Positions 15,193 to 22,242 of a stretch of 23,111 nucleotides of DNA are shown in pieces. Position numbers and translations under genes: made by a program. This DNA is from a virus. Under the pieces are notes generated by a model. The model saw only the letters and a list, made by a program, of their open reading frames with translations, was not told the origin of the DNA and did not search any database. The stretch lies in IMG/VR virus record IMGVR_UViG_3300037349_000137, positions 1 through 23,111 of that record; one strand, written 5' to 3'. How positions within the stretch are numbered: the stretch's first letter is position 1; each line of letters opens with the position of its first letter.

Positions 15193-16104
15193 CTATGTCC
15201 CCGGCTTTACGCGCGCCTTGACGGCGCAGCGGCAGCGTGGATGGGCAGGGTACGTCATGTCCCCCGACGGAAAAGGTTCTTCAAGCGGTATCCAACCAGC
15301 GGCAGCATTGAGGAGACAAGTCTCCTCGACCTTACCATCCTCCGACGTGGTCCATGCTTTCTCCATTTGGAAGCCGGTCTTGGCTGCCATGGCGCGGAAC
15401 GACTCAAGAGCCCCCTGCCCATGTGCCATCGCCAGCTCGGCGCGCGCAATAAACGTCGCGCGCGTTTCACTAAAGAGCGGGCTGCCGGTCACGTCATCTT
15501 TGAGCGCCAACAGGCGCTCCTCGATTGTTGGAGCCTCCTCGCCTTCCGGCGCCGGCCCCAACGCATCCACGACAATCTGCTTGACCTTGTCGCGTGTCGT
15601 TTGCGTGATCGTCATCGACGCGTCCGGGTTCGGTACCAAATTGCCTTCCGCGTCGCGCCTCATGCCGATTAGCTCAGCCGCCCGTTGCTCAGCGTATTCA
15701 AGCGCATCTTGGTAAACCTGGTTGACCAAGGCGCTACGCTCGTCCACGCCAAGCTGTGCAATGGCGCCGTCGCCTGTCGTCATTTCGGTAACGGTCGACA
15801 CCACAGCATCTTCCGCGGCTTCCGCCATCGCCTCTTGCGCCGGCTCGACGATCACATCCCACCCATCAAACTCAATTTGGTCCGCCACCTGCTGCGCGGT
15901 AAACTCAATGACAGCATCGGTTGCCTGGTCCAGTTGCTCCGCGGTCATTGTACCCAATTGCGTATAGACCAACGCGGCAACCTGGTCCGCCATCGATGGC
16001 CCGAGTTCGTCAAACGACGTAGCGATCTCGGATGCCAAGCGCTGTTCGGCTGCCCGTACCTTGCTGCTGTCCTGCGTCGGTCCCTGATCGTCCTTCCGGA
16101 TCAC
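15193..16104 (-). CDS. Mu gpF-like head morphogenesis (minor head) protein
   Basis: The 303-residue protein has a long helical N-terminal part, rich in alanine and glutamate (about 15-200), then the Mu F-like domain. In that domain ETRATFIARAELAMAHGQG leads into W251, Cys263 in EETCLLN, and the end motif YPAHPRCRCAV (His288, Cys291, Cys293). These residues are the family hallmark. Such proteins sit at the portal vertex and may be ejected with DNA. The chosen start is GTG 16104, giving a 95-base overlap with the portal gene in another frame. It has only a weak upstream purine stretch. A later start such as Met38 would shorten the overlap but lose a helical part. The start is uncertain and the family call is firm. 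Confidence 0.9.
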   Translation of the reverse strand: MIRKDDQGPTQDSSKVRAAEQRLASEIATSFDELGPSMADQVAALVYTQLGTMTAEQLDQATDAVIEFTAQQVADQIEFDGWDVIVEPAQEAMAEAAEDAVVSTVTEMTTGDGAIAQLGVDERSALVNQVYQDALEYAEQRAAELIGMRRDAEGNLVPNPDASMTITQTTRDKVKQIVVDALGPAPEGEEAPTIEERLLALKDDVTGSPLFSETRATFIARAELAMAHGQGALESFRAMAAKTGFQMEKAWTTSEDGKVEETCLLNAAAGWIPLEEPFPSGDMTYPAHPRCRCAVKARVKPGT

Positions 16105-18121
16105 GACGCTGCCTAAGACGCTCGTGGATATCGCGGCGGCGAAAGGGTGTATCGACCGATTTGTCTACCTCCACCGGCACAACCTTACCCATGTCGTTTA
16201 TCGTCTGGCGCTCCTCGGCACCGAACACCAACACGCCATCAAACGGCTGCGGCTCCCACGTTTCCGGGTCACTGTCAATCGGCGGATCGGGCATCATGCC
16301 ATAGGCAATCGTCACATGCGGCATGTAGCTCACGAAGTCCCAAGAGCACCCTTGCGCGCACAGGTCAACCCATCGTGCCGATAGTTCCGCATTTTCGAAC
16401 ATCAGTACAATGGCACCTTTCGGACCCAGCGGCGATACCATGCGATAGCCGCCATCTGCCAACACCAACGGCGTCGCGTCATCGCTGATAGTGTCCCAGT
16501 CGACGGGTGCACGGCTGTGCGCGATCGTGACGTGCATCTCGTCCCACGGCACGACGTTCCCAAAGCCCTGCGCCTCCGCCCACGCCACAAGCTCATGTGC
16601 ATTGATAACCGGCCGGCTGATGTAAAGCGGGATTGGCGCAGACTTGGCGAGCTTTTCCGCTGCCGTCAGCGTTGGCTCAAGCGGGGGCGCCGTCGGCTTG
16701 TTGTCGATTGCCGCGGGATTGGCGCCGTCGTTTTTGCCGCCGGGCACCGCGCCAGGCGCAATGATCTGTGGTTCCAACGGCACAAAGCCGGCGGGCGTCA
16801 ACACCATCGGCTTGGATGCTGCGCCGCCGAGTTTGTCGAGGCCCAAATTATCACGCACCTCGTCAATCGTCATGGCGCCAATCTTGGCATACCCGGTATT
16901 GATGACCACAGCCTTCGCCGGGTCAAACTCCGCGTCGCTTTCCCACGAGAACTCAAGGTCAGGCGCGTCGAAGTCCTCGCGGATAATCTTGTCCATCAGC
17001 CGCTTGGTCCACATCAAGGTAGGTTGCAGCCCTTCCTCGGCTGCCACCTCCTGCGCGGTACCGGCCGACGCGCGGTTCATTTGTTTCACAGCCCATTGCG
17101 GGCTGATGCTAAAAGCAAAGCAAACGACACGCGCCAGCCACTCATCGAAATCATCCTTGAGCGGCGGCTGCTTCATCGGCTGCCACTTGCTGTCGTGTGG
17201 CACCCACCACGCTTTACGTCGTTGCTGAACGTTGCCGGCAAAGATCGCATCCCATGCGTTTTGCACAGCCATGATCTGTTCAGGCGTCGAATTGGCACCC
17301 GCCGTTAGAAAGCCATCCGGGATATTGCCATCCACGAAATAGCCTTGTTGGCTGCGCATGCGCTGAATGCCAATCTCGGCCCATGTGATGATCTGCTCGA
17401 CCGGACCATACCCATAGATGTGATCCGCCCGCGTATTTTTGACGGCATAGATAAGCTCGCCCGCCGCGAACGTCGTGTAGTCGCTCGCCGGCACGCCTTT
17501 AAGCACCTGCTGATATGCGGGCGACGGCGGCAGCGGCAAGCGACCCTTGCTGTCAATCAACGGCTTGATGGTTGCTGCGTCAACCTGCTGCAGCGCATAC
17601 AACGCACCGCCGCGGTTGCGCTGTTTGTAGAGCGCCACACCATCATAGACGAAATGTTGATCGAGCACCGCACGCAGCCACTGCGACCAATCAAGGCGCT
17701 TGTCGGGCGACGCAAAGAACGCGGTAATCTCCTTGATCTTACCCGTACGCGGACTGCTTGCCGGGCGCTTGCCCTTGCCCGCTTCACGCGGCAGGATCGT
17801 CCAATTCTGCGCCTCCACCTGATCCTTGCGCGTCTCGATAACAAGGCGCAGCAAGGGCCAATTTTGGCTTAGATACTTCAGCAACTGGAAGCTAACCGCT
17901 TCCGTTGCGCGCGGGATATAGTTGATGTTAAGCGCAGTTTGATAATCGAACTGCCGCCCACGTACATCGTCCTGCGGCGCCATCGGCTTAAGCGGCTGCT
18001 GCGGACCAAACCACGTACCAGCGTCGACGCCCGCGATGGTGACACGACCCGTGGAGGGATCGCGTCGCGTCAACGCCGCGAGCGTCAACCTCTGAAGAAT
18101 GTTTGGACCCTTACCGGCCAT
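16010..18121 (-). CDS. Portal protein fused to an Acb1-like 2H phosphoesterase domain
   Basis: The 703-residue product has a portal domain over about 60-450 (INYIPRATEAVSFQLLKYLS, LRLVIETRKDQVEAQNWTI, VYDGVALY, LPPSPAYQQVL, AGELIYAVKNTRADHIYGYGP, SISPQWAVKQMNRAS). A proline-rich link (451-494) leads to a domain at about 495-650 with two HxT motifs, His530-x-Thr532 and His602-x-Thr604, 72 apart. PLYISRPVINAHELVAWA and VPWDEMHVTIAHS match the anti-CBASS protein Acb1 (T4 57B type), which cuts cyclic oligonucleotide signals. The portal is the DNA gate at one capsid vertex. The ATG has no good ribosome-binding site and overlaps a 30-codon leader frame. The last 95 bases overlap the Mu F-like gene. 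Whether the domain is active is inferred from intact motifs. Confidence 0.92.
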   Translation of the reverse strand: MAGKGPNILQRLTLAALTRRDPSTGRVTIAGVDAGTWFGPQQPLKPMAPQDDVRGRQFDYQTALNINYIPRATEAVSFQLLKYLSQNWPLLRLVIETRKDQVEAQNWTILPREAGKGKRPASSPRTGKIKEITAFFASPDKRLDWSQWLRAVLDQHFVYDGVALYKQRNRGGALYALQQVDAATIKPLIDSKGRLPLPPSPAYQQVLKGVPASDYTTFAAGELIYAVKNTRADHIYGYGPVEQIITWAEIGIQRMRSQQGYFVDGNIPDGFLTAGANSTPEQIMAVQNAWDAIFAGNVQQRRKAWWVPHDSKWQPMKQPPLKDDFDEWLARVVCFAFSISPQWAVKQMNRASAGTAQEVAAEEGLQPTLMWTKRLMDKIIREDFDAPDLEFSWESDAEFDPAKAVVINTGYAKIGAMTIDEVRDNLGLDKLGGAASKPMVLTPAGFVPLEPQIIAPGAVPGGKNDGANPAAIDNKPTAPPLEPTLTAAEKLAKSAPIPLYISRPVINAHELVAWAEAQGFGNVVPWDEMHVTIAHSRAPVDWDTISDDATPLVLADGGYRMVSPLGPKGAIVLMFENAELSARWVDLCAQGCSWDFVSYMPHVTIAYGMMPDPPIDSDPETWEPQPFDGVLVFGAEERQTINDMGKVVPVEVDKSVDTPFRRRDIHERLRQRRDPEGRSGTDAGQQQGTGSRTALGIRDRYVV

Positions 18122-18203
18122 GACACGCCCGGCTTGGACGCAGGGGCAGGGGGGCGTCGTTGCCCTGGCCCGTCCTTGCGTGTTTGCTCAACATCCGCTT
18201 CAT
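18111..18203 (-). CDS. Possible short leader ORF coupled to portal (30 aa)
   Basis: A short frame begins at ATG 18203 or, better placed for the GAAAGGA upstream, at ATG 18194 (nine-base spacing). It ends in a stop that overlaps the portal start by 11 bases. The portal ATG lacks a clear ribosome-binding site of its own, so ribosomes leaving this frame may start it. The peptide is basic and proline-rich, with no recognisable family. It could be non-coding leader sequence after the terminator at 18215. Confidence 0.35.
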   Translation of the reverse strand: MKRMLSKHARTGQGNDAPLPLRPSRACHGR

Positions 18204-18214
18204 TCCTTTCAGGC

Positions 18215-18244
18215 AAAAAGCGCGCAGTGAGACCGCGCGCCTTT
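18215..18244 (-). terminator. Intrinsic terminator after the capsid-associated gene
   Basis: In the minus-strand transcript, the stem AAAGGCGCGC pairs with GCGCGCTTTT (10 pairs, one G-U), and inner bases extend it to about 13 pairs with a CTC loop. Five T's at 18219-18215 follow. It begins three bases after the stop codon of the gene at 18248. This is a textbook rho-independent signal, and it divides the structural block between that gene and portal. Confidence 0.85.
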
Positions 18245-18247
18245 CCG

Positions 18248-18994
18248 TCAGCCGTTGTAGACGACGCCGAACGTGTACGTATGCGTGCCGTTGGGCGCCG
18301 TGGTGGGCGCGATGAACGTGCATAGAGTGCCGGCAGTCGCGTTACCACTTGTCGTGATGGTGCCGACGGTCTCGTTGACGTTGTCCTTCGTCTCCTTGTA
18401 AACCGTGAGGTTCGCAAAAAGCTGCGGCAGCGGCAGCGCAATGGTAGCCGTGCTGCCGATCTGCATCGTGGGCGACGTGCCACCGACGAGGCCCGCCACG
18501 ACACACGCCGTGGTCGAAATGGTCGCGGCTCCCTGCGATGCGTTGAGCGTAAGGTTGGTGCTCGCCGCCGTGGCAAGGTTGAAGACGTCGGTGACGGCGT
18601 TACCACACTGGTTGGTGTAGACCATCGTCAAGGTGCCGGCGGTGATCGCCGACGTGCCCGGATAGATGATCGCTTGGTAGGGGCGCGCGACGTCCGGCTG
18701 CGCGGCGATCGTCAAGGCGCCATTGCTGAGCGCAGCGGACGTAAAATAAGCGGCGACTGCGGCGGCGGCAGGCACGAAAGGACCAAGCCAATCGCTACGC
18801 TGAACGCTCCATCGAACACCACCGGCGATGAGCCCGCTCACGTCGTTCGGGTTGATGCCGGAAACGACCGTCGACACGCCGCCTGTGGTATAGCCGGTGA
18901 TGAGCCCGGTGGTCGCGGCCTGGTACGTGTCATTGTTGACGTAATACTCTTCGCCCGGCTGACCCATCATTTGGCCGGTAAGATTCGCAGTCAT
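18248..18994 (-). CDS. Putative capsid-associated/decoration structural protein
   Basis: The 248-residue product starts at ATG 18994, where GAGGAG lies eight bases upstream. A further start inside 19111-18994, at ATG 19087 with GGAGG four bases before it, is also possible and would add 31 residues. The protein is glycine-, threonine- and alanine-rich and strand-rich, with ITAGTLTMVYTNQCGNAVTD followed by repeated beta patterns (LTLNASQGAATISTT, GTITTSGNATAGTLCTF), ending HTYTFGVVYNG. It has no membrane segment. That pattern fits phage surface or decoration proteins, but I do not recognise a family. It lies between terL-tRNA and portal and ends at a strong terminator, so it can be made in a different amount from portal. 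Role inferred from position and composition. Confidence 0.75.
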   Translation of the reverse strand: MTANLTGQMMGQPGEEYYVNNDTYQAATTGLITGYTTGGVSTVVSGINPNDVSGLIAGGVRWSVQRSDWLGPFVPAAAAVAAYFTSAALSNGALTIAAQPDVARPYQAIIYPGTSAITAGTLTMVYTNQCGNAVTDVFNLATAASTNLTLNASQGAATISTTACVVAGLVGGTSPTMQIGSTATIALPLPQLFANLTVYKETKDNVNETVGTITTSGNATAGTLCTFIAPTTAPNGTHTYTFGVVYNG

Positions 18995-19022
18995 GTGCTT
19001 GCTCCTCAGATAGCGGCCGAAG

Positions 19023-19034
19023 CCCCGGCCGGGG
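19023..19034. repeat. Perfect 12-base GC palindrome
   Basis: CCCCGGCCGGGG is its own reverse complement. It lies just past the stop of a possible 47-codon frame and about 30 bases before the ATG at 18994. A competing stem can form with the nearby CTTCGGCC, so the leader may switch shape. No T-run follows. Confidence 0.5.
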
Positions 19035-19035
19035 T

Positions 19036-19179
19036 TTACAAAACAAGCCGTCGCATGGGGCGCCTGCCGAACAGCCGCGGTGTCCATGCTTCCTCCGGTC
19101 CCGAAGCGCACCGCGCGTGCGGTTCCGGCATCAAGTCATCCGGCAGCAGCGCAGCGGACCGCACGTCAGCCTCCTCCAT
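19036..19179 (-). CDS. Possible small ORF after the tRNA (47 aa)
   Basis: A frame of 47 codons begins at ATG 19179, 12 bases after the tRNA 3' end, and ends at 19036. Codon third bases are GC-rich, like the real genes here. The peptide starts MEEADVRSAALLPDDLM and has a basic end. No good ribosome-binding site precedes it, and a GGAGGAAGC inside it points to the next frame instead. I do not recognise it; it may be untranslated leader. Confidence 0.3.
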   Translation of the reverse strand: MEEADVRSAALLPDDLMPEPHARCASGPEEAWTPRLFGRRPMRRLVL

Positions 19180-19190
19180 ATCAGCTAGAG

Positions 19191-19265
19191 TGGTGCCACC
19201 TGATGGTATCGAACCATCGACCTCCAGTTTACAAAACTGATGCTCTACCTCTGAGCTAAGATGGC
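19191..19265 (-). tRNA. tRNA-Thr (anticodon TGT), CCA encoded
   Basis: The minus strand folds as a standard tRNA. The 7-pair acceptor stem is GCCATCT with AGGTGGC (one G-U). The D arm is GCTC/GAGC, the anticodon stem TCAGT/ACTGG has loop TTTGTAA, the variable loop is 5 bases (AGGTC), and the T arm GATGG/CCATC has loop TTCGATA. Then come discriminator A and encoded CCA. Anticodon TGT reads ACA threonine codons. The 5' end lies inside terL: tRNA bases 8-10 (T, A, G at 19258-19256) are the terL stop codon. It would be cut out of the structural transcript by RNase P and 3' processing. Its likely use is to support translation of threonine-rich virion proteins downstream. Confidence 0.95.
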
Positions 19266-20875
19266 GCATCGACACACCCATGCGATCGCATTGTTTGCTC
19301 ATCCAGCCGGTCGACCGCGGCAATAATGCCGTCAACATCGGCGTCATATCGAATGCCGGTTCGTGGCGCAAAGCACATATGCGCGCGTGGGGCGCGCATG
19401 CGTAGGGGTCCAGGGGGCGGTGCCACGGCAGCAGGGTCAGCAATCGGGGTGCGCACCACAGGCGCCTTGGCGGCGCCCGGTGATACGCCCAAACGGCTGG
19501 CAAGGCGTGCATAGTGGTCCGCCCACATCTGCCCGTCCCCGTCCTGCACCATCAGTTCCGTAAATCCCCACACCATCGCATCAAGCCGGTCAGGGGAGCC
19601 GTCTTTCTTGCGGTCGTAATCGGACGCAAATGTGCACAGTTGATCTTCCAGATCGGCAAGCGATCCAACATGGTGGACGCGTCCTTGCTCATACAATGCC
19701 GCGACCGGCTCCGCCCGTATGACCTTACCGCGCGACGCATGTACGGCTTTATATGCGACATTCACATCAACCATTTTGACCGTGTTGCCGACCATCTCAC
19801 CGCCGTTGTTCACCTCCGCGATGATACGGTCCGCCTGATGATCGTGGTACGCCTTAACAGCAACCCGCGCCCACTCCGTCGGCGCATACCGTCCCGACAG
19901 ATCATCCAACACATACCCATGGTCATCCACACCGAGCCCGCACACCATGATACCGGTCTCGTCCGAATCCTCCTCGCTTGACGCGGCAGGGTCAATCGCC
20001 ACGACGATACGCCGCATGCGAGGCAGCGGCTTGGCAACCGGGTGGCGCGCGGCGTCGATCCACTTGCGCTCCCAAAGCGCGCCGGGGACGTCTTCCAGTA
20101 GCTCACCTTCAAGCTCCTGCCGGCCCTTGCGCGATCCCTCGTAGCGCCGGATAAGCGTCGAGAAAAAAGATGCTGCTAGATTGGAGCGATTTTCGTACGT
20201 CTTGCCGCGCGTCACCACGGTGGATTTTGTCGACATGAGATCGCGCAGCAGCGCAATTGGCTTCGGCGTCGTCGTGATGCAGACCCGCGGGTCCTTACCG
20301 ACGCGCAAGCCGAACTGTAACTGATCCCACGTCTCTTGCCCGTACCGCCACTTACAAAGCTCGTCACACCATGCCGCATCGTGTTCCGGCCCACGTAGCT
20401 GCTCAGGCTCAACGGCATTGTAGAGCGTCGCAATCGCGCCGTTTGGCCATGTCAAACGCCGCTTGGACGGCTCGTATTTTGGCCGGAAGTCTTTCGCGTG
20501 CACCTGCAGGATGCCGCTACCCGCTGTCGGATCGCTTGGTGGCTTACCATCACCCACCATCACATCACGCGCATCCGCGGCCGTCTCAGCTACGAGCGCC
20601 ATACTCCGGTACTTGCCGCGTGCCAGGGGGGTACTGCCGCACATATTGGCGCGCACCCATTCAGATCCAGTTCGGGTTTTGCCGAAGCCACGTCCGGCGA
20701 GCACAAGCCAGGCTGTCCAAGCCCCCGGCGGCTGTATCTGCTTGGGGCGACCCCAAAACAGCCAATCATATTCAAGTGCCGCCGCTTCCGCTGTCGTCAG
20801 GTCCGCCAGTACCTTCAGCCGGTCCGCTTCGGGTAAGGAGGCCAGCAATTCGGCTTGCGATGCGTTCTCGTGCAT
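19256..20875 (-). CDS. Terminase large subunit
   Basis: The 539-residue ATPase-nuclease motor has a Walker A motif GRGFGKT (61-67, in LVLAGRGFGKTRTG). A Walker B-type AAWCDEL follows, with Asp171 and Glu172, and a coupling-like CITTTPKP near 199. The C-terminal nuclease has VVAIDPAAS (Asp295), IIAEVNNGG (Glu354) and SPDRLDAMVWG (Asp429, Asp432). It cuts concatemers and pumps DNA through the portal. The start ATG has GAGGTGG five bases before it and overlaps the small-subunit gene by 104 bases in another frame. The last four codons and the TAG stop overlap the tRNA. The C-terminal tail after residue 465 (proline-rich, then RTGIRYDADVDG) is an addition beyond the nuclease core. Confidence 0.96.
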   Translation of the reverse strand: MHENASQAELLASLPEADRLKVLADLTTAEAAALEYDWLFWGRPKQIQPPGAWTAWLVLAGRGFGKTRTGSEWVRANMCGSTPLARGKYRSMALVAETAADARDVMVGDGKPPSDPTAGSGILQVHAKDFRPKYEPSKRRLTWPNGAIATLYNAVEPEQLRGPEHDAAWCDELCKWRYGQETWDQLQFGLRVGKDPRVCITTTPKPIALLRDLMSTKSTVVTRGKTYENRSNLAASFFSTLIRRYEGSRKGRQELEGELLEDVPGALWERKWIDAARHPVAKPLPRMRRIVVAIDPAASSEEDSDETGIMVCGLGVDDHGYVLDDLSGRYAPTEWARVAVKAYHDHQADRIIAEVNNGGEMVGNTVKMVDVNVAYKAVHASRGKVIRAEPVAALYEQGRVHHVGSLADLEDQLCTFASDYDRKKDGSPDRLDAMVWGFTELMVQDGDGQMWADHYARLASRLGVSPGAAKAPVVRTPIADPAAVAPPPGPLRMRAPRAHMCFAPRTGIRYDADVDGIIAAVDRLDEQTMRSHGCVDAPS

Positions 20876-21440
20876 CCACCACCTCGATAGGTCCGCCGTC
20901 GGGACCGCTTACCTGCACGGAGCTTTTATTTACGAACATTCCGATGTGCTTGCCCAGATCGACAAGAGCTCCCTTCTTGTCGTGCAGCACAATCTTGAGC
21001 GACTTGACGTCGCGGGCTGTAGGTCCGCGTCCATCTTTGTACTCCTCGATCGTCACAGATGACAGCGCAGCCATCTCGTCACGCGTGGCATCCGTCAGGT
21101 GGAGGTATGGGCTTCCATCATCGGCAAAGCGAACAAAATCAGCCATGTTGCTGAATCCGATACGCGCAAGCTCTTCTTTGATCCTGGTTTCGTTGACGAC
21201 GTATCGTTCCATCGTCTTGGCAGTAGCCGCGGCAAGATGAGCATCAGCCGCTTCGATTATCGGCTTTATCTTGTAATGAGTCAGAAGGTGGCTGGCAGCT
21301 TGGGCAACGCCAAGCGGGGCTGCCGTCGTGTTGTACGCTGCGCGATATGCCGCCGACCCATTCCGACCATTCGTCAAATAAGCTACAACGAACGCGCGCT
21401 GCTTCTTTGTGAGTTGAGATTGGCGACCGGACCCTGCCAC
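20772..21440 (-). CDS. Terminase small subunit (Terminase_2 type)
   Basis: The 222-residue product begins with SQLTKKQRAFVVAYLTNGRN and GSAAYRAAYN, followed by AQAASHLLTHYKI. This is the helix-turn-helix N-terminus typical of Terminase_2 small subunits, which bind the packaging site and form a ring that brings DNA to the large subunit. A central helical part (EELARIGFSNMADFVRFADD, LSSVTIEEYKDG, LKIVLHDKKGALVDLGKHIGMF) is also standard. The end is disordered and glycine-rich. The start is GTG 21440, three bases after the NusG-like stop (21444). A further overlap of 104 bases with terL suggests coupling. The call is secure from pattern and from the large subunit next to it. Confidence 0.92.
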   Translation of the reverse strand: MAGSGRQSQLTKKQRAFVVAYLTNGRNGSAAYRAAYNTTAAPLGVAQAASHLLTHYKIKPIIEAADAHLAAATAKTMERYVVNETRIKEELARIGFSNMADFVRFADDGSPYLHLTDATRDEMAALSSVTIEEYKDGRGPTARDVKSLKIVLHDKKGALVDLGKHIGMFVNKSSVQVSGPDGGPIEVVDARERIASRIAGLLTRSGPAEGTGGPDDSGSGGT

Positions 21441-21443
21441 AGC

Positions 21444-22028
21444 TCACGCAAAAACCTCGACCTGCGACGCATCAAGCGTCACCCGGTGTGGCCTCCCAAA
21501 CATGGACAGCAGGAGACCGACGCGCTCCTTGGTTGACCACTCGCATTCGCCGATACACGACGAAAAGGGGCCGGACAGCACCCGCGCCTGCTCCCCTGCC
21601 TTCACAACCAAGCGCATCACTTCCAGCACGTCGCCGAAAAACCCCCGCGCATCCCGTGCGCGCAAAACATCAACAACACCATCCGCCAGCGGCAAGGGGC
21701 GCTCCCCGGCGCCAAGCAACCCGGTACCATTACGTCGCTTGATGCCACGGGTGCCGTTGATGACCTCCCACCGGTCATGCGCCAGATCGAAACGAACGAA
21801 CAGGTACCCCGGAAAAATGGACTCCTTCACCTCAACCCGGCGACCACGCGTCACCCGGCAAAACGTGTGCACCGGATGATAGGTCTCAAACGCCTGCAGG
21901 CTTAGATTTTCATCCGCCACGCTTTCACGGCGGTGTTCCGTCTCAGCCACGTACCAGCGCTTTGCCAAAGGTTTCACCCCCCAAAATAGCCACCGCACAG
22001 CGCGATCTCGCGCCGTCGTACCCAACAA
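21444..22028 (-). CDS. NusG-like transcription elongation/antitermination factor
   Basis: The 194-residue protein has an NGN-type N-terminal domain. It carries KRWYVAETEHRRES, then ETYHPVHTFCRVTRGRR, then the hallmark VKESIFPGYLFVRFDL and WEVINGTRGIKR. A KOW domain follows at about 140-194 (VVKAGEQARVLSGPF, GECEW, RVGLLLSMFGRPHRVTLD, VEVF). NusG-type factors bind RNA polymerase at the beta' clamp and change pausing and termination. A specialised paralogue such as RfaH or LoaP often works on the operon next to its gene. Here that is the packaging and head operon, with an intrinsic terminator at 18215. The start is TTG 22028; GTG 21977 is an alternative that drops 17 leading residues. No ribosome-binding site decides between them. 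Confidence 0.9.
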   Translation of the reverse strand: MLGTTARDRAVRWLFWGVKPLAKRWYVAETEHRRESVADENLSLQAFETYHPVHTFCRVTRGRRVEVKESIFPGYLFVRFDLAHDRWEVINGTRGIKRRNGTGLLGAGERPLPLADGVVDVLRARDARGFFGDVLEVMRLVVKAGEQARVLSGPFSSCIGECEWSTKERVGLLLSMFGRPHRVTLDASQVEVFA

Positions 22029-22083
22029 GTACGCCTAAAGCGCCGGTTTGTAAATATCAATACCGGTTCAATACAACGCCACA

Positions 22084-22106
22084 TTAGGGCAGGGGGGTTG
22101 CCCTAA
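22084..22106. repeat. Inverted repeat, 7-base arms
   Basis: TTAGGGC and GCCCTAA flank a nine-base loop with a G6 run (plus strand). It lies upstream of the NusG-like start, in the would-be leader. It may be an operator or an RNA hairpin. No T-run follows on either strand. Confidence 0.5.
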
Positions 22107-22189
22107 ACCGCCTTATACGTGCGCGCGACAACCTAAAAAAGTATTGTAATTTACTTTATACCACACATAAGTTACATTACTTTTTAACG

Positions 22190-22217
22190 TTGTACCACAA
22201 AGCGCACCTTATATCAT
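22190..22217 (+). promoter_or_regulatory. Candidate promoter for the 22243 gene
   Basis: TTGTAC (22190-22195) and TATCAT (22212-22217) stand 16 bases apart. The -10 box matches the consensus at five of six places; the -35 box is weak. The box ends 25 bases before the ATG. One copy of the TGTACCACAA word covers the -35 box (22191-22200), so a bound protein there could block it. Sigma-70-type promoter inferred by eye only. Confidence 0.4.
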
Positions 22218-22242
22218 AACACCTATTACAAGGCACCCAATC

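Larger units (their letters stand above)
22029..22242. promoter_or_regulatory. Divergent AT-rich intergenic region
   Basis: This 214-base gap separates the minus-strand assembly block from the plus-strand genes. It is clearly AT-richer than its surroundings, so it probably holds promoters for both sides. Seen in it: an inverted repeat (22084-22106), a small palindrome GTAATTTAC (22146-22154), copies of a TACCACA word at 22157 and 22191, and a plus-strand -35/-10 pair. I could not pick a convincing minus-strand promoter by eye. Confidence 0.6.

Noticed and set aside
18248-19111. Longer start of the capsid-associated gene at 19111
   Set aside because: ATG 18994 has GAGGAG at eight bases and gives a protein with a clean N-terminus. 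The leading residues are arginine- and glycine-rich and unlike the rest. ATG 19087 remains a weaker alternative.
18674-19240. Plus-strand ORF across the tRNA region
   Set aside because: Its end reads the antisense of the tRNA (a well-known false product ending in GIEPSTSSLQN). No start signal.
19191-19265. tRNA as a phage attachment site
   Set aside because: It lies between terminase and structural genes of the virus itself, not at a border, and no integrase or repeat is nearby.
20371-21240. 289-codon plus-strand ORF opposite the terminase genes
   Set aside because: Serine- and arginine-rich shadow, while both terminase subunits on the minus strand have their family motifs.
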